DNA from: JAWKWH01 sp963669455
Lineage (GTDB): Bacteria > Pseudomonadota > Alphaproteobacteria > Rhizobiales > Rhizobiaceae
DNA: 64,000 nt
Assembly (NCBI GenBank): GCA_963669455.1
Contig: OY770026.1
Location: 1,550,001-1,614,000 of the forward strand
Direction of reading: 5' to 3'
Shown here: piece after piece, positions 34,399 to 43,401 of the stretch
How positions within the stretch are numbered: the first letter of the stretch is position 1
Layout: each line of letters opens with the position of its first letter
Notes under the pieces: model-generated
Seen by the model: the letters and a program-made list of their open reading frames with translations, nothing else
Databases searched by the model: none
Told to the model about the DNA's origin: nothing
Made by a program: the position numbers and the translations under genes

Positions 34399-35481
34399 AT
34401 GACAACACAATCAAATTACGATTTATCGCGTGAAGGTTCCATTGTCATTGATCAAATGAAAGGAGAGATCAATCCTATAGTAGAAGCACGCCACATGATG
34501 TCTCAAACTATACTGTCACACATTCTGTTAGGCTTGTCTGATGCCGGGTTCTATGAGTATATTTCTCAACACTCTCGTTTTAAAGAACTGGATGCTGTTG
34601 AAGCACTCAATTTGGATGCCTTCACTTTTAACGCAATATGCGAATATCTCTTGGGTTGTGGGATCTTTGTAAAAGTCAATGATGATTATGAGTTAACTTC
34701 CAAAGGACAGAGAGTCTTCAATGTCTACACCCGCGGGGTAGTAAACGTATATCTCGGTGGGTACCACGCTGTCCTTGAAGCTTTGGGTTCAGTCTTGAAA
34801 AAGGATTTTCCTCTGAACAGCAATACGCTTGAAAGATCAACCAAACATGCTGCCGCAGGTACAGCTCATCTAACAGCCCCATTTACCATACCAGATGTTT
34901 TCGATGTCATTCAAGGAAACTCCGCAACCACCTGTCTCGACCTAGGCTGTGGTACTGGAGACTTCCTCCTGCAATGGGTTCTACAAAGCTATGATCACCA
35001 TGGGGTTGGTATCGATATGTCCTCTGAGGCACTTGCGCAGGCAAGAGATACAGCCCAACGATGGGGGGTAGAGGATCGTTTATCATTCATAGAAGCGGAG
35101 ATTGGTCCAGACCCTCTACAGATTGATGATGAATTGGTTGAAAAAGTTGATTTCGTTACCTCCATGTACATGTTGCATGAATTCGGGCGGGGAGGCCATG
35201 GTGCGATTGTCGACGTCATCAAAGCATTGAAGCAAAAACTACCGGGCCGACGTTTATTGGCAGTTGAAGTTGAAGAGATTCATCCGGAAACCTTCGCGAA
35301 GGTTCAAGGTGAAAAGTCTCATTTTGGCAGACTTGATTATCGCATAATTCATCAACTCTCTGGCCAGGGGCTCCCACGGTCGCAAGATAAATGGCATTCG
35401 ATTTTGCGTGATGCCGACTGTGACATTGTGGAACCAGGCAAAAAGAGCGGTGGTTCGTTTATCTATGTGGGGGCTATGTGA
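34399..35481 (+). CDS. SAM-dependent methyltransferase (first of two)
   Basis: 360 residues with GGAGG before ATG 34399. An N-terminal ~120-residue helical/winged-helix dimerisation region (ILSHILLGLSDAGFYEYISQ, YELTSKGQRVFNVYTRG) precedes a Rossmann methyltransferase domain. SAM motif I is TCLDLGCGTGDFLL at ~178, the acidic residue follows in GVGIDMSSEALAQARD, and motif III-like FVTSMYMLHEFGRGG. The layout is that of class I small-molecule O-/N-/C-methyltransferases. The target is probably the product of the two preceding enzymes or a later intermediate. The stop overlaps the next start (TGATG). Confidence 0.85.
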   Translation: MTTQSNYDLSREGSIVIDQMKGEINPIVEARHMMSQTILSHILLGLSDAGFYEYISQHSRFKELDAVEALNLDAFTFNAICEYLLGCGIFVKVNDDYELTSKGQRVFNVYTRGVVNVYLGGYHAVLEALGSVLKKDFPLNSNTLERSTKHAAAGTAHLTAPFTIPDVFDVIQGNSATTCLDLGCGTGDFLLQWVLQSYDHHGVGIDMSSEALAQARDTAQRWGVEDRLSFIEAEIGPDPLQIDDELVEKVDFVTSMYMLHEFGRGGHGAIVDVIKALKQKLPGRRLLAVEVEEIHPETFAKVQGEKSHFGRLDYRIIHQLSGQGLPRSQDKWHSILRDADCDIVEPGKKSGGSFIYVGAM

Positions 35482-36569
35482 TGGGCGACAGGATAGAACC
35501 CCGGGATACCCCAGAATTCACCTCACCTGAAGAATGGTTTCATAATCTTGCGACCCGTTATGTGGAGGTGCAAATCTATTTTCACCTCAATCAGTGTGGT
35601 GTTTTTCAGGAATTGCAGAACCCGGTCAAGACAGACAAAATTGCGGCAGTTTTGAATCTGGATGAAAGGATTTTGCACACCTTGCTCGATTATGCGGCAA
35701 ATGTCGGTGACATATTAGAACAAGATGAAGAACAACAATTTCGTTTGACGGAATTTGGAGCCAGGGTTCTAGATCGGTACAGCAAGAAGAATGGAGATCA
35801 GATATCGTACAATATGTTCGATGTCAGAACAGGTGCCTGGGGCCCAGTATGGAATAACCTTGGTGAAATGCTTAAGAACAATTTGGAATACGGAGTGGAT
35901 TTTGTACGCTCAGGTAATTTTGCTGCCGATGGCCTCTTCAAATTGGCTGCTCCGTTGGGGCCTTCAGTAAAGCAAGCAGCCACCTCTTTGGATGCCACTG
36001 CGATTGTCGAAATAGGGCCAACCAGCGGTTTATTGGCGCAACTTTCTACGAACCCAGACAATGGGGAATTCAAGTATGTTGGCCTGGATGTTAAGCAGGA
36101 AAGCCTCGACGATGCACGTAAGCTGGCTGATGCAAGAGGAGAAAACCAGATTGAATGGTTATTAGGCAACGTCAACAACCCGGAAAACTGGATTGACAAG
36201 TTGGATAACCACCAAAGTGTACTGTATTTCTCTTGTCATTTTCATGAATTCCTCTCGCATGGCCAAGAGAAACTCGAAGAGGCCCTAACTATCATTAACA
36301 ATCGAGCAAATACGTGCGGAACTTTAGTTCTGGAGCAGCCCCGTTTGAATAAGGATGACCGCAATTTGGTGCCGCCAACAAAATGGTTATATGCACAATC
36401 CAATGTCCTCATTCATCACCTGATTAAGAATGCCAAAATTCTGGACACTGATGAATGGAACAGTTTTCTTCGAAAGTCCGGCTGTCATGACGTGTCGGTT
36501 GAATCAACACGAGGATACGGTTTCAGCGCATTCGTCGGCCAATCACAAAGCTCTTTGAGAACTTTATGA
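35481..36569 (+). CDS. SAM-methyltransferase-like protein (second, divergent motif I)
   Basis: 362 residues, same domain order and length as the preceding protein: N-terminal dimerisation part (NLATRYVEVQIYFHLNQCGV, FRLTEFGARVLDRYSKK) then a Rossmann domain. Motif I is AIVEIGPTSGLLAQLS (~174-190), where the usual GxGxG is reduced to GPTSG, and the acidic residue is present in YVGLDVKQESLDDARKL. A HFHEFLSHGQEK segment aligns with the MLHEFGRGG region of its neighbour. The weakened SAM loop suggests either altered cofactor binding or a non-catalytic partner that pairs with the first methyltransferase. The stop overlaps the next start (ATGA). Confidence 0.75.
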   Translation: MGDRIEPRDTPEFTSPEEWFHNLATRYVEVQIYFHLNQCGVFQELQNPVKTDKIAAVLNLDERILHTLLDYAANVGDILEQDEEQQFRLTEFGARVLDRYSKKNGDQISYNMFDVRTGAWGPVWNNLGEMLKNNLEYGVDFVRSGNFAADGLFKLAAPLGPSVKQAATSLDATAIVEIGPTSGLLAQLSTNPDNGEFKYVGLDVKQESLDDARKLADARGENQIEWLLGNVNNPENWIDKLDNHQSVLYFSCHFHEFLSHGQEKLEEALTIINNRANTCGTLVLEQPRLNKDDRNLVPPTKWLYAQSNVLIHHLIKNAKILDTDEWNSFLRKSGCHDVSVESTRGYGFSAFVGQSQSSLRTL

Positions 36570-37336
36570 GCGAAGCGCCGATATCGACCAGGTCTTGGAA
36601 CCAGCAGCGACTAAAATTGGATGTGACCACGCAGCCATGCGATGAATTGATCACGCCGTTGTTGTTGGAGTTGAGGCAAGAAAAATGTGCTCATACATGG
36701 CAACCAATTTTATGTCGGAGGCCAATCGAAAACGTTACGGACGCCTATCAAGAAATTATAAGCAGTGACCGGCCCAGCACGATATATATTTACTACACGT
36801 ATACAGCAGGGGTTAAAGACGCGGTTGCCGTTGCCAATATTAGTCCTCGGGTCGCAAAAGATTCTCCTGAAGATGGCATTCCGGTTTTGGGAAGGACCTT
36901 TGTCCGACCCAAATATAGAGGTCAATCAGTTTATGGTACCGTCCTCAACCATCGTCTTTACATATGTAATCAACTTTGGAAAAAACAGCTCTATGGAGTT
37001 CATATAGGCACTTCGTCCGATCGTGTTGAAAAAGTTTTTCGTAGTTCATTCCCGGGCAGAACAATCAATCTTGGGATGGAAGATATTGGTGACGCAGGCT
37101 GGGTAACCGCATTACTCGGTATTACGGACAGGTTTGAAGCAGAGATAGCTGCGCCTATCTGTAATTTAAGTTCCGAACAAAAAACGGTTGATGATTATAT
37201 TCGTTTCGGAATCGAAAATGTTCAGATCGACGATGTAAGGGGGGCGCTAGAGTCCCTGCGGAATTCGAACAAGGCCTATAGGCTATTTCACCAATTTATG
37301 TCTGAAATGCCAAACCTTTACAGAGATAAGGGTTGA
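36566..37336 (+). CDS. GNAT-like N-acyltransferase
   Basis: 256 residues. The central region (~80-165) resembles the GNAT fold: a central strand with IPVLGRTFVRPKYRGQSVYG, where RGQSVYGTVLNHRL corresponds to the acetyl-CoA pyrophosphate loop (R/Q-x-x-G-x-G/A), then YGVHIGTSSDRVEKVFRSSF. The N-terminal ~50 and C-terminal ~70 residues have no recognised match. It probably transfers an acetyl or other acyl group to an amine. With the deacylase at the operon end, it may place and later remove a protecting group. GNAT assignment is moderate. Confidence 0.6.
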   Translation: MSEAPISTRSWNQQRLKLDVTTQPCDELITPLLLELRQEKCAHTWQPILCRRPIENVTDAYQEIISSDRPSTIYIYYTYTAGVKDAVAVANISPRVAKDSPEDGIPVLGRTFVRPKYRGQSVYGTVLNHRLYICNQLWKKQLYGVHIGTSSDRVEKVFRSSFPGRTINLGMEDIGDAGWVTALLGITDRFEAEIAAPICNLSSEQKTVDDYIRFGIENVQIDDVRGALESLRNSNKAYRLFHQFMSEMPNLYRDKG

Positions 37337-37340
37337 AGTA

Positions 37341-38090
37341 ATGAGTCATAATATAGCCCAGTTTAATGTCGCCTGGCTAAGAGAGCCCCTGGATCATCCC
37401 TCGATTGCTGAATTTGAACAGGCGATAGACCCACTCCATGAAGATGCTGACTCGAAAGAAGGTTTTGTTTGGCGTTTGATTGCTGATGGTACCGAGTCAG
37501 CTACAAGTTTGAGGCCGCTTGGCGATGATGGAATTATCAACCTCACGGTTTGGCAATCTAAAGAGGCAATGGCTGAGTGGGTTTATAAAACTGGCCATGC
37601 ATGGACTCTAAAAAAGCGGCGTAAATGGTTCTACCCTGCATTGGAATCCAATGTTGTAATGTGGTGGGTGCCTAAAAATACAACGCCTACTTTGCTGGAA
37701 GCCATAAGTCGCCTGCAATATCTCCGTTCATTCGGATCTTCACCCTTAGCGTTTTTGTACAAAGACAAATTCTCACCACAAGATGCTGAGGAGTATCAAA
37801 ATGATGTCGGAAACCCGTCTCTTTTAATATCTGGTATTGTGCATCAACAAGCTGAAAGGATCATCGATAGATACCTGGAATGCTGGAATACTGATGATGA
37901 AGAATTAAACAACCTTAATAATCGGATACTTACGTCTATTAGATCTTGGGGAATTTGTGTGCCCTCAAGCGCCTTAATTGATGAAAAATTTGCAATTCGC
38001 CCTGCCTTTGTTGGACCGAACACCGAAATTGCTGATGCAGAATTATTTGTGGAAGAAATACTGCTCGCAGGTGATGCTGAATGCAACTAA
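37341..38090 (+). CDS. DUF3291-domain protein with extra C-terminal region
   Basis: 249 residues. Residues ~5-130 match the DUF3291 pattern: AQFNVAWLREPLDHPSIAEF, a GFVWRL(I)ADG segment, NLTVWQSKEAMAEWVYKTGH and KKRRKWFYP ... VMWWVPKN, which suggests a dimeric alpha-beta barrel of the antibiotic-monooxygenase type. The last ~115 residues (helical, SRLQYLRSFGSSPLAFLYKD, RYLECWNTDDEELNNL) are not recognised. Some barrel proteins of this class are cofactor-light oxygenases or bind small aromatic ligands, so it could modify or bind the product. Function unknown. Confidence 0.65.
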   Translation: MSHNIAQFNVAWLREPLDHPSIAEFEQAIDPLHEDADSKEGFVWRLIADGTESATSLRPLGDDGIINLTVWQSKEAMAEWVYKTGHAWTLKKRRKWFYPALESNVVMWWVPKNTTPTLLEAISRLQYLRSFGSSPLAFLYKDKFSPQDAEEYQNDVGNPSLLISGIVHQQAERIIDRYLECWNTDDEELNNLNNRILTSIRSWGICVPSSALIDEKFAIRPAFVGPNTEIADAELFVEEILLAGDAECN

Positions 38091-39265
38091 TGAAGAGCAA
38101 AAACGTCGCTCTTCAAATTGTCGCTGCACTAGCGCTTTCAATTGATATTGGGTTTGCTCGACTAGGTTATGGCTTGACCCTGCCTGCTATGAAGCAAAGC
38201 TTAGACGGATCATTCGGTCTCTACGGTATGATTGCTACATTACACCTTGGTGGCTATCTGATTGGTTCGCTATTGGCTCCTGCTGTTTTGCGGCGATATG
38301 ACTGGAAGACCGCATTCCTTGGTTCTCACATATTGGTGTGTTTGGGTCTTGTCTTCCAGGCGAATGTCGACACCGTTGGAATGTTGGCGGTATCACGCGC
38401 ATTTCTAGGTGTGGCTACTGGGTTTGCTGTTCTTTTTGCTCTTGGGTCGACGATGGAAACAGTCGAACCTGAGCGCAGATTAATGACAAGCTGCTTTGTT
38501 TGGACAGGTGTAGCTGTCGGGATGATGATAACATCTCCGTTAGCAGGCTGGACATTAGCTGACCCTGAAAGATGGCGCATAGTGTGGTGGATGTCATCGG
38601 CACCAACAGCCTTGGTCGTATTGCTGGGCTTCTTTTGTGTTTTTCCATCTTACAACGAACACAATGCAAATTCTGAGTCGTCAACTATATTTGGCTCTGC
38701 ACGTGAGCTAAAGCGGTCAACATGCTTATTAATTTCATATTTCCTCTATGGCTTTAGCTATTTTGTCTATGCAACCTTTGCTTTAAGTGATGTTTTGAAG
38801 AGACTATCTTCGTCGAGTATAACCCCTGGGTTTCTATGGTTTACCTTTGCGTTGGCGGCGGGAATTGGTTCGCTGTTGATACCGATATTTGTAAGTGGCA
38901 AATTCAAAAAACATGCCATGACAATCTCTGTAGCCGTAGCTGCAATTGGTGCTGGTATAGCGGCCGCACCACAAAATATTCCAATAATTTTAGGAGCTCT
39001 TCTCATTGGTTTTGGACTAACCTCTACACCCGCCATCGCAAGCGCCTTAATAAGAGGCCGTGTAACAGCAGCGGATGGTCCTAATGCTCTGGCAATAGCA
39101 ACAATTGCTGTTGCTGCTGGTCAGATATTTGGCCCTGCAATTACGGGGTACAGCATGGATGCATTTGGAATGTCATCCATGATTTTTTTGGTGTTTGGAG
39201 GATATATCCTTGCAACTGTTTTCGCGATTATCGACACCAGCTTACAAAAGCAAAACGATGACTGA
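38081..39265 (+). CDS. MFS transporter (YbfB-like)
   Basis: 394 residues with about twelve hydrophobic segments. The first spans read VALQIVAALALSIDIGFARL and GYGLTLPAMKQSLDGSFGLY, followed by GYLIGSLLAPAVLRRYDWKT, the inter-helix 2/3 motif. AVSRAFLGVATGFAVLFALG corresponds to helix 4. The second half has SYFLYGFSYFVYATFALSDV. The family resembles YbfB/YjiJ-type MFS proteins. It starts inside the end of the DUF3291 gene (ATG 38081, AGGTGA upstream; ATG 38090 is possible). It probably exports the operon's product. Confidence 0.85.
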   Translation: MQLMKSKNVALQIVAALALSIDIGFARLGYGLTLPAMKQSLDGSFGLYGMIATLHLGGYLIGSLLAPAVLRRYDWKTAFLGSHILVCLGLVFQANVDTVGMLAVSRAFLGVATGFAVLFALGSTMETVEPERRLMTSCFVWTGVAVGMMITSPLAGWTLADPERWRIVWWMSSAPTALVVLLGFFCVFPSYNEHNANSESSTIFGSARELKRSTCLLISYFLYGFSYFVYATFALSDVLKRLSSSSITPGFLWFTFALAAGIGSLLIPIFVSGKFKKHAMTISVAVAAIGAGIAAAPQNIPIILGALLIGFGLTSTPAIASALIRGRVTAADGPNALAIATIAVAAGQIFGPAITGYSMDAFGMSSMIFLVFGGYILATVFAIIDTSLQKQNDD

Positions 39266-40154
39266 AACAGCTATTCTTGGACATGGCATTGTCGAATTAA
39301 AATCTCATAGGCCCGGGCCACGGATAGGCATAATTTGCAATATTCATGGCAATGAAAGCTGCGGTAAACTGGCTCTAAATGAGTTCCTCTCATGTCATGA
39401 ATTGTTAAGTGGATCACTTGTAATCATCGACGGAAATCCGGAAGCTGCATTGCTGAACAGGCGGTATGTACAATCAGACATGAACCGAATGTTTTCTGCT
39501 AAAAATCTGTCGATATCGAACCCGACAGGCGATCTAAAACGCGCACAATATCTAGCTCAGATTATTCCAAAGTTGAATTTGAACTATGCGATTGATATTC
39601 ATACCACCAGTGGTGAAACAAGCCTCCCTTTTACAGTGAGCTTTCCAGGATCTGAAAACATTACACGTATCTGTCCCATTCCAAAGATTTATGGCTGGAA
39701 AGGAATTATTGAAGGTACCTTTGTTGAATGGATGAATACTCAGGGAATCCAGACTCTTGGAATTGAAGCCGGTCAACACATTGCAAAAAATTCAATTGAC
39801 GTTGCAGTGGGGGTCCTGAAGGCTATTCTCAATGAATATGGGCTTTTTAAAATCCAACCTGACGCGACCGGCACAGCACACCAACGTGGAATGAATGAAC
39901 AGAGTTTTGAAGTTATTGAGAATGTAGAGATTCAGCACCCAACTAGCTTCACATACAAAGATAGTTTCACTGGGTTTGATGAACTCCGGGCAGGGCAGGT
40001 GATTGCTACCGATAATTATACGCAATACACTGCACCTAATGAAGAAGGTTTTCATATTTTAATGCCCGCACTCAAGTCCAATATTATTAGTGGCCTTTCC
40101 AAATCTGCCTATTACTTAATGCGTAAATATAGCGAAACAACCGACCATTCTTAG
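39258..40154 (+). CDS. Aspartoacylase/succinylglutamate desuccinylase-family zinc hydrolase
   Basis: 298 residues from ATG 39258, overlapping the MFS gene end by 8 bases. The zinc-carboxypeptidase-like motif is IGIICNIHGNESCGKLAL (His30, Glu33), with the third ligand His115 in NYAIDIHTTSGE and the substrate Asn-Arg pair in QSDMNRMFS. Length and order match AstE/AspA/DoeB-type amidohydrolases that remove acyl groups from N-acyl amino acids or related amides. As the last gene after a GNAT and an exporter, it may deacylate a protected intermediate. Pathway role is inferred. Confidence 0.82.
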   Translation: MTETAILGHGIVELKSHRPGPRIGIICNIHGNESCGKLALNEFLSCHELLSGSLVIIDGNPEAALLNRRYVQSDMNRMFSAKNLSISNPTGDLKRAQYLAQIIPKLNLNYAIDIHTTSGETSLPFTVSFPGSENITRICPIPKIYGWKGIIEGTFVEWMNTQGIQTLGIEAGQHIAKNSIDVAVGVLKAILNEYGLFKIQPDATGTAHQRGMNEQSFEVIENVEIQHPTSFTYKDSFTGFDELRAGQVIATDNYTQYTAPNEEGFHILMPALKSNIISGLSKSAYYLMRKYSETTDHS

Positions 40155-40353
40155 GGTCTAACCCGGCCCCAAATAATGTCAGACACTTTCTTTATCCTTC
40201 AACGCTTACCAGCCACAAGCAAGCGATGGCGAATGAAATTCTGTTCCCTGGTCATCAAATTGAGTGCCGCCGGCAGGGGCGCGCACCAGCGGGCAGCAAA
40301 TTGCACGGAAAACGCTATGGCGCGCCATAGCCCATCGTGTCTGGCCGTTGCCG
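40155..40353. other. Junction between AT-rich operon and ordinary chromosome; contains a 16-bp palindrome
   Basis: 199 gene-free bases where base composition changes back to GC-rich. CTATGGCGCGCCATAG at 40315-40330 is a perfect 16-bp palindrome. ATAATGTCAGACACTTTCTT at ~40173 resembles insertion-sequence ends, but no partner was found. No T-tailed terminator was seen. Confidence 0.4.
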
Positions 40354-41886
40354 TCAAGCCGGTTTGCGCAGCGCAGTGCGGGCTTCTTCCAGCACGACCG
40401 GCCGGTCGGGTATCGTGATTGCGAATACTGTCTTGCCGCTGTCGCTTTCGACCAGGTCCAGCGTGCCGCCATGGGCTTTGACCAATTCCAGGGAAATGGC
40501 CAGCCCCAACCCGGTGCCTCCTGAACGTGCTGATCCGCGAAATGCAGTAAACAGGTTTTCCTTCGCCTTGGCAGGCAGCCCCGGCCCGGAATCCTCGACC
40601 ATAATTTTTGCAACAGTGCCGGTTCGCTCGGCGCATACGGTGAGGCGGCGTATGATGGCGGCATCGTCATCCCCGGCGCTCATCGCCTGGACCGCGTTGC
40701 GGCACAGATTATTGAGCACGCGGAAAAGCTGATCGGAATCGGCGTCGATTTCGAAATCAGCGGGTACCGCATTGACGAATTCGACCGCCGGCGCATTGCC
40801 CAAGCCCAGAACATCATAGACCTCGTCGACCAGTTTATGCAGGTGCAGACGCCGGCGCGAGGGCGGGGCTTCCTGGGTGCGGCCGTAGGCCAGAACGCCT
40901 TCGGTATAGGAGACAGCGCGGTCGATGGTGCGAACCAGTTTCGGCGCAAAGGATTGCACCGACGGGTCTTTGACAATTGCCAACCGGTCCGACATCAGCT
41001 GGGCGGAGGCCAGAATATTGCGCATGTCGTGATTGATCTTGGAGACCGCGAGGCCAAGATCGGCCAGTTTTTTCTGCTTGCCGAGCGTGTTTTGCAGTTC
41101 GGTCTGCATTTCAGCCAGTTCGCGTTCCGCCACGCCCAACTCGTCGTGCCGGCCTGCCGGTTTGATGATTTTTGCCGGATCGTCGGGCGCTTCGCCAAAT
41201 GACAGCATCGAGCGGGTCATCGCGCGTATCGGACGGATCATCAGGTGATTGATCGAATAAAACACCAAGGTGGCCGTGATGAGCGAAATCAACAGGGATA
41301 AAAACGCGACATTGCGGGAATAGATCAGCATGGCGTTGCGCAGATTGGTGTCTGCGATGACCAGTTCAAACACCTTGTCGCTGTCGCCGACCGTGCCGAC
41401 AACGCGAATGATCTGACTGCCGCCGGTAAACAGCGTTTCAAGTGCCATGCCAATGGCTTTCAGCGGCCCTGTCTTGCGTACAATGACCAGCTGATCGACC
41501 GCGGTGGGCATATCATCGACCACCAGCAAACGTGATGTACCCTTTTCGCGTATGGCGACGGCCTTTGCGCCGATTACCCTTAGGACATCGTCGCGGATTT
41601 CTTTCGGCAGTTCCTCACCGCTGCTGGCGGCCAGAACGATGCTTGCAGCTGCCGCGCTACCAAGACGCTCTTCCAGCCAGCGTTCACGGAAATTAGCCAC
41701 AGACGGCAGAAAAATAAGGACTTCGGCGATCATGACGAACAGGATGGTCAGCAGGAGAAGACGGGCGGATAGCCCGCGTGCCAGCGACACATTTTGCTGC
41801 TGTGCATCCTTTTGTTTCTGCGTGTCTTTTACCGCAGTTTCAACTGGAAGCTGTTGTGTGTGTTGCAATCCCGGTTCTCTCAGCAT
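40354..41886 (-). CDS. Sensor histidine kinase (orphan)
   Basis: 510 residues. A first membrane span (ARLLLLTILFVMIAEVLIFL) is followed by a ~130-residue sensor part with GSQIIRVVGTVGDSDKVFEL, a second span (LSLLISLITATLVFYSI), a HAMP-like segment (MIRPIRAMTRSMLSFGE) and a coiled coil. The H-box has His286 in LAVSKINHDMRNILASAQL. ATPase boxes are N (LNNLCRNAVQA), G1 (VEDSGPGLP) and G2 (GGTGLGLAIS). It should autophosphorylate and signal through a response regulator, but none is encoded nearby. It follows the FAD oxidoreductase gene by 35 bp in the same direction, so the three leftward genes may respond to one envelope or redox signal. Confidence 0.88.
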   Translation of the reverse strand: MLREPGLQHTQQLPVETAVKDTQKQKDAQQQNVSLARGLSARLLLLTILFVMIAEVLIFLPSVANFRERWLEERLGSAAAASIVLAASSGEELPKEIRDDVLRVIGAKAVAIREKGTSRLLVVDDMPTAVDQLVIVRKTGPLKAIGMALETLFTGGSQIIRVVGTVGDSDKVFELVIADTNLRNAMLIYSRNVAFLSLLISLITATLVFYSINHLMIRPIRAMTRSMLSFGEAPDDPAKIIKPAGRHDELGVAERELAEMQTELQNTLGKQKKLADLGLAVSKINHDMRNILASAQLMSDRLAIVKDPSVQSFAPKLVRTIDRAVSYTEGVLAYGRTQEAPPSRRRLHLHKLVDEVYDVLGLGNAPAVEFVNAVPADFEIDADSDQLFRVLNNLCRNAVQAMSAGDDDAAIIRRLTVCAERTGTVAKIMVEDSGPGLPAKAKENLFTAFRGSARSGGTGLGLAISLELVKAHGGTLDLVESDSGKTVFAITIPDRPVVLEEARTALRKPA

Positions 41887-41921
41887 CTTATCGAAACGAA
41901 TTCATCGTCCGGCGGGCTGGG

Positions 41922-43349
41922 TTAGCCGAATTTTCTCAAAAACCCGATAAGCCAGCGAACGAACGGTTTGCGCGTTGCTTCGGCATAATAGGTGATTGCG
42001 GCGCGTTTTCCAATTTCGGTCATGGTGGGATAGGGCGGAATATACCCGGCGATGTCTTTCACCGTCATTGACTGGGAGATTGCCAGCGCCCAGAAATTGA
42101 TCATTTCACCGGCATTGGCGCCGGCAATGGAGGCGCCGAGAATCTTTCCCTTTTTGCCGACAACCAGCTTGATCAGACCATCGGTCTTGTGCTCGGCCTG
42201 GGCGCGGTCGTTTTCAGCATAGGGCCAGCGCAGGGTCTGGACCGATCCGCCTTGTTTGCGGGCCTCCTCTTCGCTCATGCCGACATGGGAGAGCTCGGGA
42301 TCCGTATAGGTTGACCAGGGGATGATCTGTCGGTTCTGGCTGATCGGCAGCCGGAACAGGATCGCGCGGATCATCAGACCGGCCTGATAACCGGCAACAT
42401 GGGTAAACTGGAGACCGCCCGTCACATCGCCGATGGCATAGACCCGTGAATTGCTTGTCCTGAGCGATTTGGACACGTTTATGCCCTTGCGGTCATAGTC
42501 GATGCCGGCTTCCTTCAGGCCAAGCCCTTCGACATTGGCGGCGCGTCCTGCGGCTATCAGCAAATGGCTGCCGGCAATCGTGCCTTCACCGTCTTCTGTT
42601 TCGATGTGGACTGTTACACCGGTTTTGCCGCGGCGGGCGACCCTGGTCACCTTGGCGCCTTCGCGGATATCGACGCCTTCGACGCGGAGCTGGTCGAGTA
42701 CGATTTTGGCAAGTTCGGGATCGTCTTTTCCAAGTGCTGAAAACGCCTCGACGACCGTTACCTGCGAGCCGAGCCTGCGGTGGGCCTGTGCCAGCTCCAT
42801 GCCGATCGGGCCACCGCCGACGATGACGAGATGGGCGGGCTTGCGGGTCAGGTCAAAGATGGTTTCGTTGGTAAAATAGTCAACCTCGTCCAGCCCCGGG
42901 ATCGGCGGAACCATCGGCGAAGAACCGGTGGCGACGACAACGCGTCTGGCGCGGATTTTGGTGTCGCCGGCCACAACCGTGCGGGCATCTTCAAAACGAC
43001 CGGCTTGTTCGATCACATTGACACCGAGCGCGGTGAAGCGCTCGACGGAATCGTTGGGCGCAATGGCGCCGATGACCGATTTGATGTGCTTGTTGACCGC
43101 TTTGAAATCAACGTCCGGATCGACATCGGCAATGCCGAATTTGGCGCCGTTTCTCAAAGCATGGGCCTGTTTGCCGGCGGCGATAATCGCCTTTGACGGT
43201 ACGCAGCCATAGTTGAGGCAGTCGCCGCCCATCTTGCCTTTTTCCAGCAAAACGACGCTGACACCGAATGCTGCAGCGGCCGCGGCAATCGACAATCCCC
43301 CCGAACCGCCGCCGATTACGCATATGTCAGGAGTTAGAACATTCGTCAT
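41922..43349 (-). CDS. FAD-dependent pyridine nucleotide-disulfide oxidoreductase (mercuric reductase-like)
   Basis: 475 residues. FAD fold CVIGGGSGGLSIAAAAAAFG, redox-active disulfide Cys44/Cys49 in GGDCLNYGCVPSKAI, NAD(P) fold LVIVGGGPIGMELAQAHRRL, FAD segment RVYAIGDVTGGLQFTHVAGY and the dimerisation domain (YTDPELSHVGMSEEEARKQG). A final ~35-residue tail includes YPTMTEIGKRAAITYY. The usual active-site His-Pro-x-x-x-E of dihydrolipoamide dehydrogenase reads YPTMTE here, so it is not a lipoamide dehydrogenase. No N-terminal mercury-binding domain and no CC pair at the C-terminus. Genes of this type are often paired with VTT-domain proteins, as here; the physiological substrate is unknown. 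Confidence 0.85.
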   Translation of the reverse strand: MTNVLTPDICVIGGGSGGLSIAAAAAAFGVSVVLLEKGKMGGDCLNYGCVPSKAIIAAGKQAHALRNGAKFGIADVDPDVDFKAVNKHIKSVIGAIAPNDSVERFTALGVNVIEQAGRFEDARTVVAGDTKIRARRVVVATGSSPMVPPIPGLDEVDYFTNETIFDLTRKPAHLVIVGGGPIGMELAQAHRRLGSQVTVVEAFSALGKDDPELAKIVLDQLRVEGVDIREGAKVTRVARRGKTGVTVHIETEDGEGTIAGSHLLIAAGRAANVEGLGLKEAGIDYDRKGINVSKSLRTSNSRVYAIGDVTGGLQFTHVAGYQAGLMIRAILFRLPISQNRQIIPWSTYTDPELSHVGMSEEEARKQGGSVQTLRWPYAENDRAQAEHKTDGLIKLVVGKKGKILGASIAGANAGEMINFWALAISQSMTVKDIAGYIPPYPTMTEIGKRAAITYYAEATRKPFVRWLIGFLRKFG

Positions 43350-43401
43350 GGCGCGTGAAGGTTTCCTTGTTGAAGCAATGTATTCAATTGCTGCGGGCTG
43401 G

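Noticed and set aside
41922..43349. Missing E3 (dihydrolipoamide dehydrogenase) for the 2-oxoacid dehydrogenase operon
   Set aside because: The disulfide oxidoreductase is 22 kb away, sits with VTT and kinase genes, and lacks the C-terminal His-Pro active-site motif of lipoamide dehydrogenases.
41922..43349. Mercuric reductase
   Set aside because: No N-terminal heavy-metal domain, no vicinal Cys pair at the C-terminus, and no mer genes nearby; only the general flavoenzyme family is supported.
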